Of a stretch of 64,000 nucleotides of DNA, positions 45,499 through 53,768 are shown piece after piece (position 1 is the first letter of the stretch; every line of letters begins with the position of its first letter). The translations under genes were made by a program, and so were the position numbers. The notes under the pieces are model-generated. The model saw nothing but the letters and a program-made list of their open reading frames with translations. It had not been told where the DNA came from and ran no database searches. Origin of the DNA: Hyphomicrobiales bacterium (GTDB lineage Bacteria > Pseudomonadota > Alphaproteobacteria > Rhizobiales > Rhizobiaceae); contig UCNE01000019.1 of NCBI GenBank assembly GCA_900473685.1, positions 1 through 64,000 of the forward strand, in the 5' to 3' direction.

Positions 45499-45849
45499 AT
45501 GCCCTACCACTCGAACCCGCTCGACCTCGCCTTTCATGCCTTGAGCGACCCGACCCGTCGCGCGGTCGTGTCGCGTCTGGTGGAGGGCGAATTGCCGGTC
45601 ACTACACTGGCTGAGCCTTTCGACATGGCGCTGCCGTCCTTCGCCCAGCATCTCAAGGTTCTGGAGGATTGCGGATTGATCACCAGCGAGAAGCGCGGAC
45701 GAAGCCGCTGGTGCCGCCTGGTCCCATCTCGCTTCGACGAAGCGGCGGACTGGATGGAAATGGAGCGCCGGCGTGGGGCCGAGCGGCTCGATCGCCTTGA
45801 AGCCTACCTGAACAAGACGGAAGGGCATGACGATGGAAAAGCTGTTTGA
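45499..45849 (+). CDS. ArsR/SmtB-type winged-helix regulator (SRPBCC-linked)
   Basis: The 116-residue protein has the ArsR fold: LAFHALSDPTRRAVVSRLVE near 9-28, the recognition helix LPSFAQHLKVLEDCGLITSE, and the wing KRGRSRWCRLVP. No metal-binding Cys pair is visible, consistent with the subgroup paired with SRPBCC (AHSA1) proteins, which responds to organic ligands or stress. The start codon lies 42 nt after the second palindrome. The next gene overlaps its end by 17 nt, indicating an operon. Confidence 0.9.
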   Translation: MPYHSNPLDLAFHALSDPTRRAVVSRLVEGELPVTTLAEPFDMALPSFAQHLKVLEDCGLITSEKRGRSRWCRLVPSRFDEAADWMEMERRRGAERLDRLEAYLNKTEGHDDGKAV

Positions 45850-46312
45850 AACTTGGTCGATCGAGCGCGAGATCGTGCTGGTGAAGGTGCTGAAGCACCC
45901 GCGGCATAAGGTCTTCGCCGCTTGGCTGGACCCAGCCGCCCTGGCGCAATGGTATGGCCCGGCCGGCCTCAACATTGAGAGCCACGAAGCCGATATCCGC
46001 GAGGGTGGGCAATGGCGCTTCGACATGGTGGGCGTATTCGAGGGCCAAGAGCGGCGCTTCCCCAATCTCATGCGTTTCTTGAAAATCGTTCCGGATGAGC
46101 TGATCGTGGTGGACTATGGTACCCCAGACCCCGACGACCCGGACCGCTTCTACATGACGATGACCTTCGATGAGCAGACCGACGGCAAGACTGTGCTGAC
46201 CATGCGCCAGCTCCATCCGAGCCGCGAAAGGCGCCAGGTGATCGTCGGCTTCGGCGCAGTGGAGTATGGGCTGCAGACCCTGGACGGCCTCGCCACCTGG
46301 CTGGATGGTTGA
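45833..46312 (+). CDS. SRPBCC (AHSA1-like) domain protein
   Basis: The 159-residue protein opens with MEKLFETWSIEREIVLVKVL and has KVFAAWLDPAALAQWYGPAG, EGGQWRFDMVG, and a C-terminal amphipathic helix (VEYGLQTLDGLATWLDG), the START-like AHSA1 fold that binds hydrophobic ligands. ATG 45833 is preferred to 45827 because the GAAGGG site is then at normal distance. Its frame overlaps the arsR-type gene. In such pairs the SRPBCC protein is thought to modulate or accompany the response; the ligand is unknown. Confidence 0.87.
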   Translation: MEKLFETWSIEREIVLVKVLKHPRHKVFAAWLDPAALAQWYGPAGLNIESHEADIREGGQWRFDMVGVFEGQERRFPNLMRFLKIVPDELIVVDYGTPDPDDPDRFYMTMTFDEQTDGKTVLTMRQLHPSRERRQVIVGFGAVEYGLQTLDGLATWLDG

Positions 46313-46649
46313 GCGATGCTCATCAGGAACGTCGATGGCCGTCACCACGGGATCCCTAAACGACTGCCTATCGGGCTGATCTAAAGATTTCTGAGATCCA
46401 GGTTGGCCACTGCGAGGGTGATGGCATGTCTAGATGGTACCCGTTTGGCAATGTGATTTTAGCCGGCGCTTGAACTTTGCGGGTCGGGTGCAGTCATGTC
46501 TTCGGTGTGTTTGTGCGGCGCGTTATGACCGCTGGCCCTGATATTGCCCGCAGGTCGATTGGAAAACGAAAGTACGGCAGGAATGCGCCGATATCGGTAC
46601 TGCTGCGATGATCAGCTCCGCGACCATATCCGAAGGCCTCGCTCCCCAT
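46313..46649. other. Intergenic remnant upstream of the decayed RND gene
   Basis: No gene or RNA was recognised. The region ends where similarity to the intact RND pump gene begins abruptly at about 46650. Confidence 0.4.
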
Positions 46650-47674
46650 GTCCGCCAAGCTAACCGCGACTGGGGTAACCGCACGCCGGTGTTACGCTTC
46701 ATACCGGATCAGGATCGGTTAAACCTGATCGGCCTTTCTCCATCGGAGGCGGCACAGCAGATGCTACTGAACGGCATTCCGGTCACGCAGGTGTGCGACA
46801 ACATCCGCAACGTGCCTGTCGTTGCTCGAAGCGCCGGCGAAAACCGACTTGACCCTTCGAGGCTTGCCGACTTTTCTCTGATGAGCAGAGATGGCCGTCA
46901 GGTACCGCTCGATCAGGTCGGGCACTCCGAGATCCGGTTTGAGGAGCCAATCCTGAAGCGTCGCGACCGGACGCCAGTGATCACGATCCGCTCCGACATC
47001 AACGAGGCGACACAGCCCCCGGAGGTCTCGCAGGAGGTCATGACGGCTGTGCAACCACTCATCGCCTCGCTGCCGGTCGGGTATCGTATCGAAATGGGCG
47101 GAACATCGAGGAATCCCAAAAGGCCAATAACGCACTCGTCCAGGTCTTTCCGCTGATGATCGCGGCGATGTTGATCGTCATCATCCTGCAGGTTCGCAGT
47201 CTCTCGACAATGACAATGGTGATGCTGACGGCGCCGCTAGGCCTCGCCGGCGTGGTGCCGGCATTGCTCCTGTTCAACCAACCGTTCGGCTTCAACGCCA
47301 TTCTCGGCTCGATCGGATTGGCAGGTATCCTGATGCGTAACACGCTGATCCTGACGGAGCAGATCAAGGAGAACCAGGCGGCTGGTCTCGATGACTATCA
47401 CGCCGTCATTGAAGCGACTGTACAGCGCACACGCCCTGTCATCCTGACGGCGCTCGCAGCCGTCCTGGCCTTTATACCCCTAACGCATTCGGTGTTCTGG
47501 GGATCAATGGCCTATACGCTGATCGGCGGAACGGCAGCAGGGACGGTGATGATCCTGCTTTTCCTTCCGGCGCTGTACGCCGTGTGGTTCCGGATCAAGC
47601 CTCCAAAGGAAGGGCGCCACCGCGAAACGATTGCGGAGGAGCCGCGGTTTACCAGGACCATGGCTGCCGAGTAG
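46650..47674 (+). pseudogene. C-terminal third of an RND efflux pump gene, frameshifted
   Basis: From 46650 the translation VRQANRDWGNRTPVLRFIPD onward matches residues about 698-1037 of the intact RND pump at 55557-58670. The N-terminal two-thirds are missing. At about 47101 one base is lost (GGCGGAAC where the intact copy has GGTGGCAAC), shifting the frame. Reading resumes at 47156 (MIAAMLIVIILQVRSLSTMT) to the natural stop. Codon differences between the two copies are frequent, so this is an old paralog or separately acquired relative, not a recent duplication. Confidence 0.88.
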
Positions 47675-47843
47675 GGCAACCTGCTGTGCAAGGAAGATAG
47701 CACAATCATATCGGCCATGCCTGCGAGAATAACGTTGTTCCCAACCATGGCCTCCTTCATGCCGGCCCCCTTATTCATCGTCGTGGCGCCAATTGTCTCC
47801 GAGAGACCCGCGCCACACTCTGCCTCCCGACTGTTAATTCCTA

Positions 47844-48707
47844 TCAGCTTGCAGGATTGCGCGCGGTGACGATCCAAGTCGCGCCGTTGATCATCACCGA
47901 CCGCTCACCGGGGCAGCCCGCGAAGCCGGCACGAACCGCGACCGAGGCGCGGTTGCGTATGTCGTCGGGCTGATCAGCAAGCACGCGCGACAGCGGGCCG
48001 ACCCCAAAGGTCATGTTTACTGCGTCGTCGAGCGCCGCATCCCGCGTCTCCCCCTTACCGAATGGGATGGAGGCATCGAATGGCACGATAGCGACATCGG
48101 TGTAGCCAGCCGCCGTTAGAATACGCGCCACACGCCCCTGGTCGCCGAACGAGAACGGGCCGGGCGCTTCGGGAGCGGCCGGCGGTGTCGGCGGGACGAT
48201 GCCTTTGATTGCGCCAACCGGAAGACGCATCCAATCGTTCTCCGCCATGCCGCGCCAGCAGACAAAAGCGACCCGTCCGCCCGGCTTGAGCGCACGGCGC
48301 ATATGGGCGAACGCCCCTGTCGGATCGTCGAAGAACATCACCCCGAAACGTGAGAACAGGATGTCGAACGCGCCGTCGGGCAACTCGGCCCTGCTGGCGT
48401 CGGCTACTCGGAACACGACCGACATATCCTGTGGCGCAAGAGCGCGCGCTCTGGCAATCATCGGTTCGGATATGTCCACGCCTAGCACTTGGCCCTTCCT
48501 GCCGACGAGGGCAGCCAGTGTCAGACTCGACTCGCCTGCGCCGCAGCCGACGTCCAGCACGCGTTCGCCGGTTGTGGGCGCGGCGGCTTCGATCGCGGCC
48601 TGGCCGAACACCGCCAGCATGGCGTCCAGCCGGGCCTGGTGGATGACCCAGCGCTCGCCGCTTTGGTCATTCCAATCCGCGACCCGATCACCAGTTTGCT
48701 CTGCCAT
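47844..48707 (-). CDS. Class I SAM-dependent methyltransferase
   Basis: The 287-residue enzyme has the SAM-binding motif I VLDVGCGAGESSLTLA near 53-68, the acidic motif II LGVDISEPMIARA, and FDILFSRFGVMFFDD with the post-motif ALKPGGRVAFVCW. This is the UbiE/Methyltransf_11 type. The ATG 48707 follows AGGA at 7 nt. It lies 30 nt downstream of a TetR-type regulator gene on the same strand, so the two are probably cotranscribed. The methyl acceptor is unknown. Confidence 0.88.
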   Translation of the reverse strand: MAEQTGDRVADWNDQSGERWVIHQARLDAMLAVFGQAAIEAAAPTTGERVLDVGCGAGESSLTLAALVGRKGQVLGVDISEPMIARARALAPQDMSVVFRVADASRAELPDGAFDILFSRFGVMFFDDPTGAFAHMRRALKPGGRVAFVCWRGMAENDWMRLPVGAIKGIVPPTPPAAPEAPGPFSFGDQGRVARILTAAGYTDVAIVPFDASIPFGKGETRDAALDDAVNMTFGVGPLSRVLADQPDDIRNRASVAVRAGFAGCPGERSVMINGATWIVTARNPAS

Positions 48708-48737
48708 GTCCACATCCTGCCTTGTCCCGATCCGTTC

Positions 48738-49394
48738 TTAACCAGGCTGTCCACCTGCATGGTCGTTGCCGCGGTGCGCGGCGATGAACATGGCGACGGC
48801 CGACCGGCAATAGGATTCGATCTCGTTGTCGTCCGATGCTTTCGCCTCGTCGAAGCGTGCAATCATAAGGAGATCGGAGCCCTTGAAAAGTGCTGCAAAC
48901 AAGCGGGCGGACCGGAGCGGATCGGGCGCGTTCAAAGCCGCCTTTGCATGCAACTGACGCAACAGGCCCTCGATTTGCGCAATGATATGGGCGGGGCCCG
49001 CTTCGTAATGGAGCTTGCTCAACGACTTCTGGTTTGGCGTGTCGGCCATGACCATGGCTTCGACATTGCGGACCTCCGGGCGCAGAAGCGTGCGAAGCAG
49101 TGACGATCCCGCCGCCATGAGCTGATCTTCGGCTGAACCATCGACGCCTTCAAAAAGTTTCTGCGGCACTAACTGCTGGCAGCGGGCCGCAAAGGCCGCG
49201 CCAAACAGCGCCTCCTTGTTCTCGAAGTGCTTGTAGATGCTGAGCTTGGATATCTTCGCGCGCTGGGCGACCTTATCCAATGTCGCCGCATGAAATCCCA
49301 GTTCCTCAAACAGTTCGCACGCAGTGTCGACGATCGTTTGACCAAGCGCCTCGTTGGCGGGCCGGCCGCGTCGGTTTCGGACATTTTCACTCAT
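48738..49394 (-). CDS. TetR-family transcriptional regulator
   Basis: The 218-residue protein has the TetR helix-turn-helix near residues 15-60 (IVDTACELFEELGFHAATLD, KVAQRAKISKLSIYKHFENK, EALFGAAF) and an all-helical ligand-binding domain with a TetR_C type end. It is divergent from the FAD oxidoreductase gene, and a 7-bp inverted repeat lies between them. It likely represses itself with the methyltransferase and possibly the oxidoreductase. Confidence 0.9.
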   Translation of the reverse strand: MSENVRNRRGRPANEALGQTIVDTACELFEELGFHAATLDKVAQRAKISKLSIYKHFENKEALFGAAFAARCQQLVPQKLFEGVDGSAEDQLMAAGSSLLRTLLRPEVRNVEAMVMADTPNQKSLSKLHYEAGPAHIIAQIEGLLRQLHAKAALNAPDPLRSARLFAALFKGSDLLMIARFDEAKASDDNEIESYCRSAVAMFIAAHRGNDHAGGQPG

Positions 49395-49414
49395 GGCTAT
49401 TGCGATCCTTGACA

Positions 49415-49439
49415 GTATCGTTATTTGATATTACGATAC
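49415..49439. promoter_or_regulatory. TetR-type operator candidate
   Basis: GTATCGT (49415-49421) and ACGATAC (49433-49439) are exact inverted repeats separated by 11 bases, 20 bases before the tetR start and 58 bases before the oxidoreductase start. Size and spacing fit a TetR-family dimer site. Confidence 0.6.
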
Positions 49440-49496
49440 CATTCAGTATCTGAAATGTGCAAGTCAAATTCCGCCGACCTAAGCCGCGAGGGTGCC

Positions 49497-50507
49497 ATGC
49501 AGCGACGAACAGTGCTGAAGCTGGCCGCAATTTCCGCCATTGGCGTCCCTCCTGCTAAGGCCACCGCACAATCCAATCCAGCCCCCTCTATCCGCAACAC
49601 GGAGCCAATCACAATGAATCACGTCATTATCATCGGCGGCAGCTTTGCTGGCCTCGCCGCTGCTCTGCAGCTTGGCCGTGCCCGCCGCAAAGTCATCGTT
49701 CTCGATACCGGCCTTCAGCGCAACCGCTTCGCTGGCCGCTCGCACGGTGTGCTCGGCCACGATGACAAGCCACCGTCCGACATCCTGGCCGCGGCGCGGC
49801 AGCAACTCGCGCGCTACCCTGCTATCAGGATGGTCAATGCCCGCGCCGACAGCATCGCAGGTACCATCGACAATTTCTCCGTCCTCACTGGCGATGGTGA
49901 AACCCTTAGCGCGCGCCGCCTGCTCCTGAGCTATGGCGTTGTTGACCAAATGCCTGATATTCCGGGTTTTGCCGAGAACTGGGGCACATCCGTTATCCCG
50001 TGCCCCTATTGCGACGGCTTCGAAGTTGCTGACCAGCATTGGGGCCTCGTCTGGTCTGGCCCGCAGTCGATGAATCAGGTCAGGCTGTTTCACGATTGGA
50101 CCGACAGGTTGACTGTCTTCGGCAATGGTCACGACATCACCCCCGACATACGGGCCGATCTGGCGGGCCGCAAGGTACCTCTCGTTGATGGCCGGATCAC
50201 CGAAGTCGCACGTCACGGGAGCCATAGTGCCACCATCAAGATCGATACCGGCCCCGATGTCGCGGTCGACATCCTGTTCGCGCATCCGCGCAATAAGCCG
50301 TCCGCAAGCCTTCATGACGCACTGGGCCTCGCCACGGTCAATACGCCAACCGGCATCGCCCTCAAGACCGACGAGCGCCGCGAAACCAGCATGCCAGGCA
50401 TCTACGCTGCCGGTGACCTTGCCAACCCCGGCATCCCCTCGGTTACCACGGCAATATGGCAAGGCGCGAGCGCGGGTATCTTCGCTCAGCAGTCGATGCT
50501 CGTTTGA
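49497..50507 (+). CDS. FAD-dependent NAD(P) oxidoreductase, thioredoxin-reductase-like, with Tat-like N-terminus
   Basis: From ATG 49497 the protein has 336 residues. The enzyme proper starts at MNHVIIIGGSFAGLAAALQL (ATG 49615), an FAD-binding GxGxxA/G fold, and has a CPYCDGFEV redox motif (Cys-x-x-Cys) near the middle and GIYAAGDLANPG near the C-terminus. These mark thioredoxin-reductase-like flavoproteins. The 39 residues in front begin MQRRTVLKLAAISAIG, a twin-arginine-like signal with an alanine-rich cleavage region, in frame. Either start has a plausible ribosome binding site (GAGGGTGCC for 49497, GGAG for 49615), so the protein may be exported or cytoplasmic. Confidence 0.82.
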   Translation: MQRRTVLKLAAISAIGVPPAKATAQSNPAPSIRNTEPITMNHVIIIGGSFAGLAAALQLGRARRKVIVLDTGLQRNRFAGRSHGVLGHDDKPPSDILAAARQQLARYPAIRMVNARADSIAGTIDNFSVLTGDGETLSARRLLLSYGVVDQMPDIPGFAENWGTSVIPCPYCDGFEVADQHWGLVWSGPQSMNQVRLFHDWTDRLTVFGNGHDITPDIRADLAGRKVPLVDGRITEVARHGSHSATIKIDTGPDVAVDILFAHPRNKPSASLHDALGLATVNTPTGIALKTDERRETSMPGIYAAGDLANPGIPSVTTAIWQGASAGIFAQQSMLV

Positions 50508-50590
50508 GAGCAGAATTTGCGTTCTCCGGTCCCAATTAGCCAACCCGAGTGGCGGCGCTCCAATCTGAAGCAAAAAGGGAAGTGATCCTC

Positions 50591-51111
50591 ATGAATACGA
50601 CCAGTTTTGGCGTCGCACTGGTGACCGGCGCATCCTCCGGCATCGTCCCGTCCGCTGGACGCGCTCAGGAAGCCGTGGTCGTGTCCGATAATCCGGAAGC
50701 ACTGTTCACAAGTGCCGACCCAAGGCTGAATGCCAACAACAGGTGGTCTACAAGATTATCCTTGAGCTTTTGGAAGCGGGCCAATGGGACAAGGCAAGCC
50801 AGTACATTGCTGACGACTACATCCAGCACAATCCGAACGCTCAAAGTCGATTGAAGCCTGTCATTTACTATTTTATCGAAGTGCTCAAGGTGAAACCCAA
50901 GCCGATCCCGGCGAAGATCTCCATGAAGATAGCCAATGTGGTTGCGGAGGGCGATCTGGTGGTAGTGACCTATGCCCGGACCGAAGAAGACCCGCAAAAT
51001 TTGTCGAAAACCTACAGCACGACCTGGTTCGACATGTGGCGCATCAAAGATGGCAAGGCCGCAGGGCATTGGGACCCGGCGTTGCTCAACGAGGCGCCCG
51101 ATTTGCGCTGA
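50591..51111 (+). pseudogene. SnoaL/NTF2-like protein gene, frameshifted and fused to an SDR start
   Basis: The first 18 residues (MNTTSFGVALVTGASSGI) are the start of a short-chain dehydrogenase. They run directly into AQEAVVVSDNPEALFTSADP, the usual beginning of an exported SnoaL-like protein. At about 50741 one base is lost, so the rest is read in another frame: QVVYKIILELLEAGQWDKAS, then TTWFDMWRIKDGKAAGHWDP to LLNEAPDLR. The mixture of two gene starts and one frameshift marks a broken gene. Function in the family is a small ligand-binding or isomerase-like fold. Confidence 0.75.
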
Positions 51112-51175
51112 TCGCGGCGAGCCCGAGAATTTGCACCGGATGAGGTTCATCTTGCCCGCTCAATGCGGGCAAGGT

Positions 51176-51373
51176 TCAGACCTTTGGTTTGTCGAGCGAC
51201 AGAAGTTGCTCGATCTCAGTCTCCGAGCGGCGTTTTGGCTGCAGTTGGGCCAGTTGTTGTTCGATCTGGCGGACCCGCTGTTCAAGGCTGAGCAATTGAT
51301 TGCCGCGCAGGTCATCGATACCGGTCAGGGCCTCCTCCCAGATCCGCCATTTCGCCAAAAATCGTTTCAGCAT
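51176..51373 (-). CDS. 65-residue coiled-coil protein, hypothetical
   Basis: The protein starts MLKRFLAKWRIWEEALTGID after GGGAGTAAGACG and contains a Leu/Gln-rich heptad segment (LLSLEQRVRQIEQQLAQL, about residues 26-43) with a basic and acidic tail. This looks like a short coiled-coil able to dimerise. It is on the same strand as the ftsZ-like gene and starts 50 nt after its stop, so it may be the last gene of that transcript. No family recognised. Confidence 0.6.
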   Translation of the reverse strand: MLKRFLAKWRIWEEALTGIDDLRGNQLLSLEQRVRQIEQQLAQLQPKRRSETEIEQLLSLDKPKV

Positions 51374-51423
51374 CGTCTTACTCCCGCATGAATGAATCCA
51401 GGTTGTGCCCAACGCTGGGACAT

Positions 51424-52449
51424 CTAGGCGACCCGCGCGCCAAGCACGGATGCCGACAGGGCACGGCTCAGGCCCGTTGCCACGATAGAGACCCGCATCG
51501 TGTCCCCGAGCGCAGCGTCAAACGACGCACCAAAGATGATGTCAGCATCCGCATCGACCTCGTCGCGGATCCCGTTTGCCGCCTCATCGACTTCGAACAG
51601 CGTCAGGCCATGAGCGGCCGACATAGCGACCAGAACCCCTTTTGCCTCTTTGAGTGTGGCGTCGCCAAAGAGCGGATTGTCGATCGCGGCCTTTGCGGCT
51701 GCCGCTGCCCGGCCTGGACCTGACGCTTCTCCAGTGCCCATCACGGCCATTCCCATATTCCGCATGACCGAGCGCACATCGGCAAAATCCAGATTGATCA
51801 GTCCTTCGGTGAGGATCAGGCGGATGATCGAATTGACGCCTGCCGATAACACCGCGTCCGCCATGGCAAATGCCTCAGCGAGCGTGGTGGATGGATCAGA
51901 AAGACGAAAAAGGCATTGGTTGGGCACGACGATCACCGTGTCGGCGCATTCGACAAGCCGCTGGATACCCTGTCTTGCCTGCCGCAAGCGATGGGGACCT
52001 TCGAAGGCAAACGGTTCCGTGACGACCGTGACCGTGAGAATGCCAGCATCACGCGCCGATCGCGCAATGACGGGCGTCGCTCCGGTTCCCGTCCCGCCTC
52101 CCATTCCCGCCGCGAGGAAGCACATATCGCAGCCGTCCAGATGCGCCATGATCTCGTTAATCGATTCTTCCGCTGCGGCACGGCCGACGTCGGGCAGGGA
52201 CCCGGCGCCAAGGCCTTGGGTGAGGTTCAGGCCAAGTTGCACGATGCGCGGCGATGTGGAGGACGCGAGCACCTGGGCATCGGTGTTCACAACCAGAAAA
52301 TCGACCTCTGCCAGATTTTGCGCGAGCATGTTAGCGACCGCGTTGCCGCCACCACCACCGATGCCGACCACGGTGATCGCCGGCTTCGGTCCTGCCATTT
52401 TTCGTGAAGGGGTCATTGTCGTCATCCGTTCGTCGGCGTCGAAGATCAT
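51424..52449 (-). CDS. ftsZ: FtsZ-type tubulin homologue without C-terminal tail (FtsZ2-like)
   Basis: The 341-residue protein has a complete FtsZ GTPase core: GIGGGGGNAV near 29-38, the tubulin signature MGGGTGTGATP at 116-126, and the T7 catalytic loop NLDFAD at 219-224, all key residues intact. It ends soon after the core. The long linker and the conserved C-terminal peptide that binds FtsA and other membrane tethers are absent. Short second FtsZs of this kind occur in rhizobia. It overlaps the stop of the KAS gene by four bases (ATGA), so the two are translationally coupled. The first ATG is taken; ATGs 24 and 33 nt later are possible. It can probably polymerise but not anchor itself. Confidence 0.9.
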   Translation of the reverse strand: MIFDADERMTTMTPSRKMAGPKPAITVVGIGGGGGNAVANMLAQNLAEVDFLVVNTDAQVLASSTSPRIVQLGLNLTQGLGAGSLPDVGRAAAEESINEIMAHLDGCDMCFLAAGMGGGTGTGATPVIARSARDAGILTVTVVTEPFAFEGPHRLRQARQGIQRLVECADTVIVVPNQCLFRLSDPSTTLAEAFAMADAVLSAGVNSIIRLILTEGLINLDFADVRSVMRNMGMAVMGTGEASGPGRAAAAAKAAIDNPLFGDATLKEAKGVLVAMSAAHGLTLFEVDEAANGIRDEVDADADIIFGASFDAALGDTMRVSIVATGLSRALSASVLGARVA

Positions 52450-53723
52450 ACTGCTTTTCGAGGCCAGCGTTTGAACAGCGCGCTTGCGTTCACCCCGCCG
52501 AAACCAAAGCCGTTTGTTATGGCGTAATCCATTGAAACGGATCGGGCTTTGTTGGCGACGAAGGGAATGCCGTCGCTTGCGGGGTCGGGCGCGTTGAGGT
52601 TCAAAGTCGGTGGCGCCACCTGGTCTCTGAGCGCCATGATCGTGAAGATTGCCTCGAGTCCGCCGGCAGCACCTAGAAGATGACCTGTCGCAGATTTCGT
52701 CGCGCTGACGGCAAGATCCGTTCCTATCCCGAACACGGTCTTGATCGCTTCGATTTCGCCACGGTCTCCGACCGGGGTCGATGTTGCATGCGCGTTCAGA
52801 TGACGGATCTGATGTGGGGCTATTCCTGCCTGATCGATGGCGATCTGCATTGCTCTTGCCGCGCCAGACCCATCCTCGGGGCCGGAGGTGATGTGATGGG
52901 CATCTGCGGTGGTGCCGTAACCAACAAGCTCGGCCAAGGGTTCGGCGCCGCGCGCAATCGCATGGCTCAGCGCTTCGATGACCAGCACGCCCGCACCCTC
53001 GCCCATCACGAAGCCGTCGCGCAACATGTCGAATGGCCGCGAGGCAAGCTCGGGGGTGTCATTGAAGCCGGACGACAGCGCGCGCGCCGCCGCGAAGCCT
53101 CCAAGACTGACGGTATTGATGCAGGCTTCGGTGCCACCGCAGACAGCTATGTCAGCTTCGCCCGCCCGGATCATGCGCGCGGCGTCACCGATGGCCTGAA
53201 CGCCGGCCGCGCAGGCTGTCACCGGCGCACCGAGAGGACCCTTGAACCCATGCCGGATCGATACTTGACCGGCCGCGAGATTGACGAGGAAGGAGGGAAT
53301 CGTAAAGGGCGACAGGCGTCGTGGACCCTTCTGATCGACGGTCCTGACAGCTTCGGTTATCGCCGGAAAGCCGCCAATCCCAGAGGCGATGATTGTTGCC
53401 GTTCGTAGGTGCTGTTCTTCAGAGCCTGGCTTCCACCGGGCTTGCGCGATCGCCTGATCTGCCGCGGCCAAGGCAAGCAGAATGAAGCGATCGACCTTGC
53501 GCTGATCCTTGGGCGCAAAAACGATATCGGAATCAAAGCCGGCCTCCGGATCATCCTCGATCGACGGAACGACGCCGCCGACCTTCGCGGGAAGATCCCC
53601 GACAATGTCATCCGGCAGACGGCGGATGCCGGACCTGCCAGCGACGAGCCGTGTCCAGGAGCTGGACACAGTGGCACCGAGCGGACTGACCGCTCCCATG
53701 CCGGTTACGACAATGCGACGCAT
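52446..53723 (-). CDS. fabF: Beta-ketoacyl-ACP synthase II family protein (FabF paralog)
   Basis: The 425-residue condensing enzyme starts MRRIVVTGMGAVSPLGATVS and keeps the Cys-His-His triad: Cys in VTACAAG (about 171), His in NAHATSTPVGD (about 312) and His in ATGHLLGAAG (about 348). It would condense malonyl-ACP with an acyl group. An additional FabF outside the core fatty-acid locus often serves a special lipid or polyketide. No acyl carrier protein or other fatty-acid gene is next to it; instead it is coupled to the ftsZ-like gene downstream and follows a tetR gene by 45 nt. Confidence 0.9.
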   Translation of the reverse strand: MRRIVVTGMGAVSPLGATVSSSWTRLVAGRSGIRRLPDDIVGDLPAKVGGVVPSIEDDPEAGFDSDIVFAPKDQRKVDRFILLALAAADQAIAQARWKPGSEEQHLRTATIIASGIGGFPAITEAVRTVDQKGPRRLSPFTIPSFLVNLAAGQVSIRHGFKGPLGAPVTACAAGVQAIGDAARMIRAGEADIAVCGGTEACINTVSLGGFAAARALSSGFNDTPELASRPFDMLRDGFVMGEGAGVLVIEALSHAIARGAEPLAELVGYGTTADAHHITSGPEDGSGAARAMQIAIDQAGIAPHQIRHLNAHATSTPVGDRGEIEAIKTVFGIGTDLAVSATKSATGHLLGAAGGLEAIFTIMALRDQVAPPTLNLNAPDPASDGIPFVANKARSVSMDYAITNGFGFGGVNASALFKRWPRKAV

Positions 53724-53768
53724 GTAAGCTCCAATATTCAAGACAGGGGAGGCGGGGCGGAGTCCGGG

